A stretch of DNA of 64,000 bases, from NCBI RefSeq assembly GCF_030646165.1, contig NZ_JAUTDO010000005.1, positions 248,001-312,000 of the forward strand, read 5' to 3'. The position numbers and the translations under genes were made by a program. The notes beneath the pieces are model-generated. The model did no database searches, was not told the DNA's origin, and saw only the letters and a program-made list of their open reading frames with translations. Each line of letters begins with the position of its first letter. Positions within the stretch are counted from its first letter, which is position 1. Positions 36,811 through 44,565 of this stretch are shown here, piece by piece. The stretch comes from Conexibacter sp. CPCC 206217. Its GTDB lineage: Bacteria; Actinomycetota; Thermoleophilia; Solirubrobacterales; Solirubrobacteraceae.

Positions 36811-38007
36811 TCAGCCGACGCCGAACAGCCGCGACGCCTCCTCCGTGCTCAGCTCACCGAGCGCGGGCGGGGCGGTCGCGTGGCGCGGCGGCGTGCGCGA
36901 CATCCGGACCGGGTTGCGCGGGACGCGGGTCGGTGGCGGCGGGTCCGACGTGGCCACGTGCGCGGCCTCCCCGCCGGGGAGCCGCGTCAGCTCCGCGATC
37001 GGGTCCAGGCCGAGGCGCTCCGCGAGCGCGAAGGCTCTGGCGACGTCGTTGACCTCGCCGGCCGGGACGCCGACGGCCAGCAGGCGCTCGGCCCACGTCG
37101 CAGCGGGCTGCGTGCGCAGGCGCTGCTGCAGCAGGTCGCGCAGCTGCTCGCGCGCGGTGACGCGGGCGGGGTTGGTCGCGAAGCGGGGGTCGCTCGCGAG
37201 CGCGGGGGTGCCGAGCAGCTCGCAGAGGCGCGCGAACTGGCGGTCGTTGCCGACGGCCAGCACCAGCTGGGTCCCGTCGCCGGCGTCGAACAGCTCGTAC
37301 GGCGCGACGCTGGGGTGGGCGTTGCCCATCCGCTGCGGCACGACGCCGCCCGCCGTGTAGCCCGAGGCCTGGTTGACGAGCGCGGCCAGCAGCGACGACA
37401 GCAGGTCGATCTCGATCCGCTGGCCCTCGCCCGTCTCGCTGCGGTGGCGCAGCGCGGCGAGGATGCCGGTCGTCGCGAACAGCCCGGCGATCACGTCGAC
37501 GAGCGCGACGCCCGCCTTCTGCGGCTCGCCGCCGGCCGCCCCGGTGACCGACATCAGCCCGCCGAGTCCCTGCACGAGCAGGTCGTAGCCGGGCATCCGC
37601 GCGCCCTCGCCGGTGCTGCCGAAGCCGCTGATCGTCGCGTAGACGAGCGCCGGGTTGACGGCGGCGAGCGTCGCGTGGTCGAGGCCCAGTCTCGTCATCA
37701 CGCCGGGGCGGAAGTTCTCGACGACGACGTCGGCCTTCGCCGCGAGCGCCTGCGCGGTCGCGAGGTCGGCCGGGTCCTGCAGGTCGAGCGCCAGCGAGCG
37801 CTTGTTGCGGTTGACGGAGAGGTAGTAGGTGGCGGTGCCGGCGGCGTCGTGCGGGGGACCCCATGCGCGCGTGTCGTCGCCGCAGCCGGGCCGCTCGACC
37901 TTCACGACCGTCGCGCCGTAATCGGCCAGCAGCATCGTCGCGAGGGGTCCGGCGAGCACGCGCGAGAAGTCGAGCACGAGCACGTCGCCGAGTGCGGTGG
38001 CGTTCAT
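36811..38007 (-). CDS. Family III CoA-transferase (CaiB/BaiF), probable dicarboxylate-CoA transferase
   Basis: The 398-residue product shows the family III start (DVLVLDFSRVLAGPLATMLL ADYGATVVKVE), NRNKRSLALDL, DVVVENFRPGVM and the catalytic aspartate Asp142 in MPGYDLLVQGLGGLMSVTG. These enzymes exchange CoA between acyl-CoA and a free acid. It is divergent by 24 bases from a glutaryl-CoA dehydrogenase, the arrangement of gcdG and gcdH in Pseudomonas glutarate use, so activation of glutarate or a similar dicarboxylate by CoA transfer is likely. No Shine-Dalgarno is present; the AT-rich promoter region abuts the ATG. Confidence 0.87.
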   Translation of the reverse strand: MNATALGDVLVLDFSRVLAGPLATMLLADYGATVVKVERPGCGDDTRAWGPPHDAAGTATYYLSVNRNKRSLALDLQDPADLATAQALAAKADVVVENFRPGVMTRLGLDHATLAAVNPALVYATISGFGSTGEGARMPGYDLLVQGLGGLMSVTGAAGGEPQKAGVALVDVIAGLFATTGILAALRHRSETGEGQRIEIDLLSSLLAALVNQASGYTAGGVVPQRMGNAHPSVAPYELFDAGDGTQLVLAVGNDRQFARLCELLGTPALASDPRFATNPARVTAREQLRDLLQQRLRTQPAATWAERLLAVGVPAGEVNDVARAFALAERLGLDPIAELTRLPGGEAAHVATSDPPPPTRVPRNPVRMSRTPPRHATAPPALGELSTEEASRLFGVG

Positions 38008-38031
38008 TCTTAGATTTTATAAGATTCACGC
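38008..38031. promoter_or_regulatory. AT-rich divergent promoter, CoA-transferase / acyl-CoA dehydrogenase
   Basis: Only 24 bases separate the two start codons, and they contain TCTTA - GATTTTA - TAAGA, a strongly AT-rich inverted repeat in a very GC-rich region. Read right, TAAGAT (38020-38025) is 6 bases before the dehydrogenase ATG; read left, TATAAA-like elements lie before the transferase ATG. Both transcripts would be leaderless with overlapping -10 elements, and the nearby GntR protein could bind here. Confidence 0.65.
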
Positions 38032-39219
38032 ATGACCGCATCGACCAGACCCTCCCAGCCGTTGCGCGCGAACGACTTCCTCGGTATCGACGCGTTGCTC
38101 AGCGATGAGGAGCGCGACATCCGTGATGCGGTGCGCGCCTTCGTCGCCGATCGCGTCACGCCCCACGTCGGCGACTGGTTCGAGGCCGCGACGATCCCGG
38201 CCGAGCTGCCGAAGCAGCTCGGCGACCTCGAGGTGCTCGGGATGCACCTGACCGGCTATGGCTGCGCGGGTGCGAGTGCGACCGCCTACGGCCTGGCGTG
38301 CATGGAGTTGGAGGCGGGCGACTCGGGGGTGCGCAGCCTCGTCTCGGTGCAGGGGTCGTTGGCGATGTTCGCGATCTGGCGGTGGGGGTCGGAGGCGCAG
38401 AAGCAGGAGTGGTTGCCGCGGATGGCGGCCGGTGAGGCGATCGGCTGCTTCGGCCTGACCGAGCCCGACTCCGGCTCCGATCCCGGCTCGATGCGCACGC
38501 ACGCCAAGCGCGACGGCGGCGATTGGGTCCTCAACGGCCAGAAGATGTGGATCACGAACGGGTCGATCGCTGACGTGGCGGTGGTGTGGGCGAGAACCGA
38601 GGAGGGCGTGCGCGGGTTCCTGGTGCCGAGGGGGGCGCCCGGTTTCAGTGCGCCGGAGATCCACAAGAAGCTGTCGCTGCGCGCCTCGGTCACATCCGAG
38701 CTGGTGCTTGACGACGTGCGGTTGCCTGACAGTGCGCGGCTGCCGGAGGCGACCTCGCTGCGCGGGCCGTTGTCGTGTCTGAACGAGGCTCGCTACGGGA
38801 TCGTCTGGGGCGCGGCTGGCGCGGCGCGCGCGTGCTTGGAGTCGGCGCTGGAGTACGCCAAGACGCGCGTGCAGTTCGACCGCCCGATCGCGTCGTTTCA
38901 GCTGATTCAGGCGAGACTGGCCGAGATGGCGGTGAAGGTGAACCAGTCGACGCTGCTGGCGTTGCATCTCGGCCGTCTGAAGGATGCCGGTGCGCTGCGG
39001 CCTGAGCACGTCAGCATGGGCAAGCTCGCGAACGTCAACGCGGCGCTCGACGTCGCGCGCACGGCCCGTCAGGTGTTGGGCGCGAACGGGATCACGCTTG
39101 AGTATCCGGTGATCCGGCACATGAACAACTTGGAGTCGGTCGTGACCTACGAGGGCACCGCTGACGTCCACGCACTCGTGATCGGCCACGCGCTGACGGG
39201 AATCCAGGCGTTTCGGTGA
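38032..39219 (+). CDS. gcdH: Glutaryl-CoA dehydrogenase-like acyl-CoA dehydrogenase
   Basis: The 395-residue FAD enzyme has the acyl-CoA dehydrogenase layout: IGCFGLTEPDSGSDPGSMRT (FAD and substrate loop), GQKMWITNGSIADVAVVWAR, RVQFDRPIASFQLIQARLA and a C-terminal NLESVVTYEGTADVHALVIG with the catalytic base Glu374. The TYEGT-x-D-x-H element and the ending LTGIQAF match glutaryl-CoA dehydrogenases specifically, which oxidise and decarboxylate glutaryl-CoA to crotonyl-CoA in lysine, tryptophan and glutarate breakdown. Its 3' end overlaps the GntR start by 4 bases, and it is divergent from the CoA-transferase. Confidence 0.85.
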   Translation: MTASTRPSQPLRANDFLGIDALLSDEERDIRDAVRAFVADRVTPHVGDWFEAATIPAELPKQLGDLEVLGMHLTGYGCAGASATAYGLACMELEAGDSGVRSLVSVQGSLAMFAIWRWGSEAQKQEWLPRMAAGEAIGCFGLTEPDSGSDPGSMRTHAKRDGGDWVLNGQKMWITNGSIADVAVVWARTEEGVRGFLVPRGAPGFSAPEIHKKLSLRASVTSELVLDDVRLPDSARLPEATSLRGPLSCLNEARYGIVWGAAGAARACLESALEYAKTRVQFDRPIASFQLIQARLAEMAVKVNQSTLLALHLGRLKDAGALRPEHVSMGKLANVNAALDVARTARQVLGANGITLEYPVIRHMNNLESVVTYEGTADVHALVIGHALTGIQAFR

Positions 39220-39875
39220 AGGCCGCTCCGCGACCCAACCGCACCTCCCAGGAGCACGCGGTGCAGTGGCTGCGCGCGGCGATCGTCGCGCGCGAGCTGC
39301 GGCCGGGCGCGCGTGTCGTGCAGGAGGACGTCGCCGAGCGGATCGGCGTCAGCGTCGTGCCGGTGCGCGAGGCGCTGCGCGTGCTGGAGCAGGAGGGGCA
39401 GCTGACGTACCGGCCGCGGCGCGGCTACTTCGTGACCGAGCTGGACGTCGCCGACCTGGAGGAGATCTACGCGCTGCGGGCGCTGCTGGAGGCGCGCGCC
39501 GTGCGCCACGCGCTGCCGACGCTCGACGCGGAGGCGCTGGAGCGGATGGAATCGGCGGCGCGCGACTGCGTCGTCGCCGCCGCGGCGGGCGACGTGGCGG
39601 CGGAGCTGGAGGCGAATCGCCGCTTTCACCTCGGCTTGCTCGAGGCACCGGATCAGCCGCATCTGCTGCGCCTGATCCGGACGCTGTGGGACTCGACCGA
39701 GTCCTACCGCGCGCTCTACTACAACACCCCTGAGGAGCGCGACGCGGCGGCCGTCGCGCACGAACGGATCATGGCGGCGGTGCGGGGTGGCGCGGCGGAT
39801 CCGCTGATCGCCGAGCTGGACGCCCACCGCGAGCGGGCGCTCGTCGTGCTGCGCGAGATCCTGGCGGGAGAGTAG
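39216..39875 (+). CDS. GntR-family regulator with FCD domain
   Basis: The 219-residue protein has the winged helix-turn-helix (about 10-75: HAVQWLRAAIVARELRPGAR, DVAERIGVSVVPVREALRVL, GQLTYRPRRGYFVTEL) and an FCD domain (about 82-210) with its metal-site Asp/His residues around EANRRFHLGLLE and AHERIM/AHRERA. It starts at GTG, overlapping the dehydrogenase gene by 4 bases, so it is made with gcdH and probably senses glutarate or a CoA ester to control the divergent promoter at 38008-38031. Confidence 0.9.
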   Translation: MKAAPRPNRTSQEHAVQWLRAAIVARELRPGARVVQEDVAERIGVSVVPVREALRVLEQEGQLTYRPRRGYFVTELDVADLEEIYALRALLEARAVRHALPTLDAEALERMESAARDCVVAAAAGDVAAELEANRRFHLGLLEAPDQPHLLRLIRTLWDSTESYRALYYNTPEERDAAAVAHERIMAAVRGGAADPLIAELDAHRERALVVLREILAGE

Positions 39876-39920
39876 GAGCGGTCGTCTGCTGGTCTCACAG
39901 ACCAGCAGACGACCGCTCCT
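39874..39920. terminator. Very long perfect hairpin, bidirectional terminator
   Basis: A perfect 22-bp inverted repeat (39874-39895 and 39899-39920) with only a 3-base loop (CAC) starts within the GntR stop codon and ends 5 bases before the stop of the convergent lacI-type gene. It begins AGGAGCGGTC and ends GACCGCTCCT. It would terminate both transcripts; the length is far beyond usual need. Confidence 0.8.
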
Positions 39921-39925
39921 CTCGC

Positions 39926-40948
39926 TCAGCTGCGCCGTCTGGTCGACGCGCGCGCCGAGATGCGGTGGGGGACGACGACGTGGCGAGGGGTCTCCTGCCC
40001 GTCGAGCAACTCGACCAGCAGCGCTGCGGCGCTGCGGCCGATCTCGCCGGGGTTGAGGTCGAGCGTCGTCAGCTCCGGTCTGGCCGCCTCGGGCGCCTGG
40101 CTCTCCGTCGCGGTCGTCGCCAGCAGCAGGTCCTCGGGCACGCGCACGCCGAGCGTCTCGGCGGCCAGCAGCGTGCCGTAGGCGAGCCGGTCGTAGGTCG
40201 CGAAGATCGCGTCGGGCGGCTGCGGCAGCGCCAGCAGCTCGCCCGCCGCGGCGTGGCCGGCGCGCTCGGTCAGGCCCAGCTCCGTCGTCTTCACGAGCGG
40301 CTCGACGCGGTGCTGGGCGCACCACTCGCGGTAGGCGCGCTCGACGTCGAGCGTGTAGGAGATCTCCAGCGGGCTGGTCATCAGCGCGATCCGCTGCCCG
40401 CCGCGCCTGGCGAGGTGGTCGAGGATCGCGCGCGTGCCGGCTATGTGGTCGTTGTCGACCCAGCAGGAGCGCTCGTCGTCGCCGGGCACGCGACCGGTCG
40501 TGACGACGGTGATGCCGGCTCTCTGCAGCGCTGCGACGAGCGGATCGTCGCGGACCGGGTCGACGATGATCGCGCCGTCGACGGCGATCCCGCTCTGCGG
40601 CTCCAGCGCCCCGTCGGCGGGGGCGAGCACGAGCGCGTAGCCGTCGCCGATCGCGGCGGTCGAGGCGGACATCATCAGCTGCGCGAAGTAGGCGAAGTCG
40701 GTCACCGCGAACGGCGGGCCGCCGCGCTGGGAGACGGCGAGCCCGAGCAGCCCGGTTCTGCCGACGACGAGGTTGCGGGCGGTCGCGTTGGGGCGATATC
40801 CGAGCTCGTCGGCGATCGAACGGACGCGCGTTCGCGTCGCCTCAGGCAGGCGGCCCTTGTCGTTGAGCGCGTGCGAGACGGTCGTGACGGAGACCCCGGC
40901 GGCGGCCGCGACCTCCTTGATCCCGATCCGGGTGCGTTTCGACGCCAT
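39926..40948 (-). CDS. LacI-family transcriptional regulator
   Basis: The 340-residue protein has the LacI helix-turn-helix and hinge (residues 8-60: IKEVAAAAGVSVTTVSHALN, RTRVRSIADELGYRPNATAR) and a periplasmic-binding-protein-like effector domain (GLLGLAVSQRGGPPFAVTDF; VDGAIIVDPV; PDAIFATYDRLAYGTLLAAE). It is divergent from the ureohydrolase operon, with two operator-like sequences in the shared region, and is the likely repressor of that operon. The effector may be the guanidino compound or amide handled by the pathway rather than a sugar. Confidence 0.92.
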   Translation of the reverse strand: MASKRTRIGIKEVAAAAGVSVTTVSHALNDKGRLPEATRTRVRSIADELGYRPNATARNLVVGRTGLLGLAVSQRGGPPFAVTDFAYFAQLMMSASTAAIGDGYALVLAPADGALEPQSGIAVDGAIIVDPVRDDPLVAALQRAGITVVTTGRVPGDDERSCWVDNDHIAGTRAILDHLARRGGQRIALMTSPLEISYTLDVERAYREWCAQHRVEPLVKTTELGLTERAGHAAAGELLALPQPPDAIFATYDRLAYGTLLAAETLGVRVPEDLLLATTATESQAPEAARPELTTLDLNPGEIGRSAAALLVELLDGQETPRHVVVPHRISARASTRRRS

Positions 40949-40975
40949 GTGGCGGACAGATTATCCGTGTGGAGG

Positions 40976-41037
40976 TTGACAATGCAAAAGCGTTTTCTCT
41001 AGGCTGCGCTGGAGGAAGTGCAAAAACGTCTTTTCAC
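40976..41037 (+). promoter_or_regulatory. Promoter and two LacI-type operators of the ureohydrolase operon
   Basis: TTGACA (40976-40981) and TAGGCT (41000-41005) are spaced 18 bases. Operator 1, AAAAGCGTTTT (40986-40996), is a near-perfect palindrome with the central CG typical of LacI sites and lies between -35 and -10. Operator 2, GTGCAAAAACGTCTTTTCAC (41018-41037), has the same AAAA-CG-TTTT core in a 20-bp palindrome with two mismatched pairs, downstream of the start site. AGGAGG (41041-41046) then serves the GTG start at 41055. Confidence 0.8.
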
Positions 41038-41054
41038 CTGAGGAGGGAAAGACT

Positions 41055-42059
41055 GTGTCGACCACCCCTGTCGATCCGACGATGTGGACCAGCCTGTTGC
41101 ACGCCGGCCTCGTCGGATCGTTCCTGCGACTGCCCCACGTGCCGGCCGACTCCGATGCGCTGAAAAGCCATGGTGCCAAAGCAGCGATTTATGGTCTGCC
41201 GTGGGACGCTACCAACATCAGCCGCACAGGTGCGAACTACGGGCCGCGCGCGATCCGCGAGGTCTCGGCGCAGTTCCTCACCTACAACGCGACGCTCGAC
41301 TTCGACCTGCTCGACCTGAAGCCGGTCGACACCGGCGACTGCGACGTCGTGCTCGCCAACGCCGTCGAGACGTTCGCCCGCGCGCAGTCCGACATCGGCG
41401 CGATCCTCGACGCGGGCGCGCTGCCGGTCACCTTCGGCGGCGACCACTCGATCACGATCCCGGCCGTGCGCGCCGTGCGCGACAGGATCGCCGACCCCGG
41501 CCTCGTGCTGATCGACATGCACCTCGACACCGCGCCGGACGTCGGCGGCGAGGAGCTGAACCACTGCTGCCCGGTCGTGCGCGCCGTCGACGCCGGCTTC
41601 GATCCGAAGAAGATCGCGCTCGTCGGGATCTCCGGCTGGATGAACCCGCGCACCGAACTGGCCTACTGCCGCGAGCACGGCATCACCGTGATCTGGCTGG
41701 AGGAGATCTGGGCGCGCGGCACGAGATGGGCGGCCGACAAGGCGCGCGAGGTCGCGGGCGCCGGCGACGGGATCTACCTCTCCTTCGACGTCGACTCGCT
41801 CGACGCCGCGCACGCGCTCGGCACCTGCTGCCCGTCGCCGGGCGGCCTCACCTCCCGCGAGGCGATCGAGCTGGTGCGCGGTGTCTCGCAGGACGGCCTG
41901 ATCGGCGTCGACGTCGTCGAGACGGCGCCGAGCCTCGAGGCCGGCGCGAGCTCGCCGACGGCGCTGATCGCCGGGCGTGTGGCGCTGGAGGCGATGGCGT
42001 TCCATGCGGGCGCGCGCCTGCCGGACGTCGTCACGGCGGGAGCCGGCCGCGAGGCCTGA
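41055..42059 (+). CDS. Ureohydrolase family enzyme (agmatinase/guanidinobutyrase-like)
   Basis: The 334-residue product belongs to the arginase/agmatinase fold: IYGLPWDATNISRTGANYGP with the substrate-entry region, FGGDHSITIP (His131), LIDMHLDTAPD (Asp154, His156, Asp158) and YLSFDVDSLDAA (Asp245, Asp247) supply the binuclear metal ligands. The motifs are atypical: DMHLD replaces DAHxD and SLDAAHALGTCCPSPGG replaces the common DP-x-APGTGTPEPGG; NHCCP stands where HGT-type residues are usual. It should release urea from a guanidino compound. Downstream amidase and permease genes suggest 4-guanidinobutyrate or a related product. GTG start with a strong AGGAGG site. Confidence 0.88.
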   Translation: MSTTPVDPTMWTSLLHAGLVGSFLRLPHVPADSDALKSHGAKAAIYGLPWDATNISRTGANYGPRAIREVSAQFLTYNATLDFDLLDLKPVDTGDCDVVLANAVETFARAQSDIGAILDAGALPVTFGGDHSITIPAVRAVRDRIADPGLVLIDMHLDTAPDVGGEELNHCCPVVRAVDAGFDPKKIALVGISGWMNPRTELAYCREHGITVIWLEEIWARGTRWAADKAREVAGAGDGIYLSFDVDSLDAAHALGTCCPSPGGLTSREAIELVRGVSQDGLIGVDVVETAPSLEAGASSPTALIAGRVALEAMAFHAGARLPDVVTAGAGREA

Positions 42060-42064
42060 GCCCG

Positions 42065-42958
42065 ATGCGCGTCCTGCTCGCACAGCTGGACCCGGCGCCG
42101 GGCGACCCCGGTGCCAACGCCGCGACGATCGCGGCCACGCTCGCCGATCACCCTGAGGCGCAGCTGGCGGTCTTCCCAGAGCTGTTCCTGACCGGCTACG
42201 ACCTGGAGCGCGTGCTCGCGCTCGCGCTGGTGCCGCCGGACGCGGCCACGGCGGCCGGCGACGCCGTGGCGGCTGCGCGCGCGCCGCGGGCGGCCGACCC
42301 GTTCGCGACGATCTGCGAGGCCGCGCGTCGTCACCGCACCGCGCTGCTCGTCGGCTTCCCCGAGCTGACGATCGACGGCGGCGTCGCCAACGCGCTCGCG
42401 TGCATAGACGCCGACGGCCGCCACGTCGCGACCTACCGCAAGGCGAACCTGTTCGCGGCGGAGGCGGCGGCGTTCGTGGCGGGCGACGAGCTGCTCGTCG
42501 TCGAGCTGGCCGGCCACCGCATCGGCCTGCTGACCTGCTTCGACGTCGAGTTCCCGGAACCGGCGCGGCTGCTCGCGCGCGCGGGGGCGCAGCTGCTCGT
42601 GACGGTCGCGGCGAACATGGAGCCGTACGGTCCCGACCACGCGCTGGCGGCCCGCGCGCGGGCGCTCGACAACCGCCTCCCGCACGTCTACGTCAACCGC
42701 GTCGGCAGCGAGGCGGGGCTGCGATTCGTCGGCGGCAGCGCGGTGCTGGCGCCGGACGGGTCGCCGATCGCGCAACTGGACCGCGACGCGGGCGCGGCCG
42801 GCACCGAGGCGCCCGGCAGCGCCGCCGCCGCTGTACGCGTCGTCGAGATCCCCCTTGGCGTCGCCGCGAAACCGCAGGTCAACTATCTGGAGCATCTGCG
42901 CGACGACCTCGTCGCGAAGGTCGTATCGTCCCCGAGCGTCACCGGAGGAACGCCATGA
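42065..42958 (+). CDS. Nitrilase-superfamily amidohydrolase
   Basis: The 297-residue enzyme has the Glu-Lys-Cys triad: Glu39 (AVFPELFLTGYD), Lys126 (ATYRKANLFAAE) and Cys158 (GLLTCFDVEFPEPARLL). The family hydrolyses amides, carbamoyl groups or nitriles. Its place between a ureohydrolase and an amino-acid permease suggests an omega-amidase step such as 4-guanidinobutyramide to 4-guanidinobutyrate, as in the arginine monooxygenase route, or N-carbamoylputrescine hydrolysis. It begins 5 bases after the ureohydrolase stop and overlaps the permease start (ATGA). Confidence 0.9.
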   Translation: MRVLLAQLDPAPGDPGANAATIAATLADHPEAQLAVFPELFLTGYDLERVLALALVPPDAATAAGDAVAAARAPRAADPFATICEAARRHRTALLVGFPELTIDGGVANALACIDADGRHVATYRKANLFAAEAAAFVAGDELLVVELAGHRIGLLTCFDVEFPEPARLLARAGAQLLVTVAANMEPYGPDHALAARARALDNRLPHVYVNRVGSEAGLRFVGGSAVLAPDGSPIAQLDRDAGAAGTEAPGSAAAAVRVVEIPLGVAAKPQVNYLEHLRDDLVAKVVSSPSVTGGTP

Positions 42959-44562
42959 GCAACGAAGCACCAGGTCTCTTCACACGCAGAGCGACCGGCC
43001 TCGTGCGCGAGGGGCGGACGCGCGATGCGCTGTTCTACAACCTGCTGTGGTCGAGCGTCGCGCTGACGTTCGCCTTCTTCTGGTTGTTCGCCGCGTTCTA
43101 TCCCGGCGCGAACGCCCTGCTCGCGTTCCTGATCGCTGCCGCGCTCGGCCTTCCAGGCGCGTTCCTGTACGCGATGCTGACGCAGCTGATGCCGCGCACC
43201 GGCGGCGACTACGTCTTCAACAGCCGCTCCCTGCACCCGTCGATCGGCTTCGCCGGCAACTTCTCCTACTCGATCTGGCTGGCGGTCGTGATCGGCGTCT
43301 ACTCGACCTACATCGCCGCGTACGGCTTCGGCGCGTTCGGTCGCATGATGGCCGGCTACGGCGCCGGCGACGGCTGGCTCTCGTTCGGCGACTGGTTCTC
43401 GACCAGACCGGGCCTGTTCATCACCGGCACCGTCGTGCTGATCCTGTCGGCCGCGATCTTCGCCTTCGGCGGCGTGCGGCTGTTCTTCAAGATCCAGGTC
43501 GTCGCGTTCGCGCTGTACCTGCTCGGCGCGATCGTCGTGCCGGTGCTCGTCGGCCTCCTCACCAGCCACGGCACGTTCGTCGGCAACTTCGACGACTACG
43601 CCGCCAACCTCGGCGTGCAGGACGCGGCCGCGAAGCTCGCGGCCTCCGCGCAGGACGCCGGCTTCGCGCCCGCCGACTTCAGCTTCGAGATGACCGTGAG
43701 AGCGGTCTCGATCTTCTGGTTCATCTTCGGCTTCATCTTCTCCAGCAACTACTTCGCCGGCGAGATCCGGCTCGCGAAGCGGACGCACATCTACTCGATG
43801 CCGGGCGCGGTGCTGCTCGCCGTGCTGGTGCTGCTGTGCATGGTTCCGACCTACACGCACGTGATCGGCTACGACTTCAGCTACATGCTCGGGTTGGCGG
43901 ATCCGACCGCGTACGGCTTCACCGCGGGCGCCCCCGCCTACCCCGAGCTGATCGGGATCGCGTCGGGCAGCCCGGTGATCGGGATCGTCGCGATCCTCGG
44001 CTTCACGATCGGCCTGCTGACGTGGCTGCCGCAGACGCTGATGCTCGTCAGCCGCAACATGTTCGCCTGGTCGTTCGACAACGTGATGCCGGCGAAGCTG
44101 TCCTACGTCGACCCGCGCTCGCGCTCGCCGCTGATAGCGATCGGCGTGATGCTGGTGCTGTCGATCGCCTCGACCGCGATCTACTCGTTCACGACCTGGT
44201 TCAGCTCGATCGCGGCCCTGCTGGGCCTGACGCTGCCGTTGCTGGTCACCGCGATCGCCGGCACGCTGCTGCCGTTCCGCCACCCGGAGCTGGTCGAGTC
44301 CTCGCCCTATTCCGGCAAGGTGCTCGGGATCCCGGTGCTGACCGCCGTCGGCTCGCTCGCGATCGTCGGCTTCGCCGGCGCGATCGCGATCCTGCTGTGG
44401 GACCCGTCCTCGGGCGTCTCGCTGAGCGAGAACTCGGGCAAGGTCTTCCTCGTGATCGGCATCTACCTGGCGGGCATCGCGATCTGGTGGATCTCGCGTG
44501 CGATCCGCAAGTCGCAGGGCATCGACGTCGACCTCGCGTACCGCGAGCTTCCGGCGGCATAG
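42955..44562 (+). CDS. APC-superfamily amino acid/amine permease
   Basis: The 535-residue protein has 12-14 hydrophobic segments and the APC start (LLWSSVALTFAFFWLFAAFY; AMLTQLMPRTGGDYVFNSRS). The PRTGGDYVF element in helix 2-3 is diagnostic for amino-acid/polyamine permeases. A long insert before helix 6 (about 195-235) is hydrophilic. It probably takes up the guanidino or amide substrate used by the two preceding enzymes. GGAGG 7 bases before the ATG and a 4-base overlap with the nitrilase gene support the start. Confidence 0.9.
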   Translation: MSNEAPGLFTRRATGLVREGRTRDALFYNLLWSSVALTFAFFWLFAAFYPGANALLAFLIAAALGLPGAFLYAMLTQLMPRTGGDYVFNSRSLHPSIGFAGNFSYSIWLAVVIGVYSTYIAAYGFGAFGRMMAGYGAGDGWLSFGDWFSTRPGLFITGTVVLILSAAIFAFGGVRLFFKIQVVAFALYLLGAIVVPVLVGLLTSHGTFVGNFDDYAANLGVQDAAAKLAASAQDAGFAPADFSFEMTVRAVSIFWFIFGFIFSSNYFAGEIRLAKRTHIYSMPGAVLLAVLVLLCMVPTYTHVIGYDFSYMLGLADPTAYGFTAGAPAYPELIGIASGSPVIGIVAILGFTIGLLTWLPQTLMLVSRNMFAWSFDNVMPAKLSYVDPRSRSPLIAIGVMLVLSIASTAIYSFTTWFSSIAALLGLTLPLLVTAIAGTLLPFRHPELVESSPYSGKVLGIPVLTAVGSLAIVGFAGAIAILLWDPSSGVSLSENSGKVFLVIGIYLAGIAIWWISRAIRKSQGIDVDLAYRELPAA

Positions 44563-44565
44563 GCG

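Noticed and set aside
39874..39920. Long palindrome as the end of an insertion sequence or an attachment site
   Set aside because: No transposase, integrase or matching repeat lies on either side, and its exact position between two stop codons is better explained by termination.
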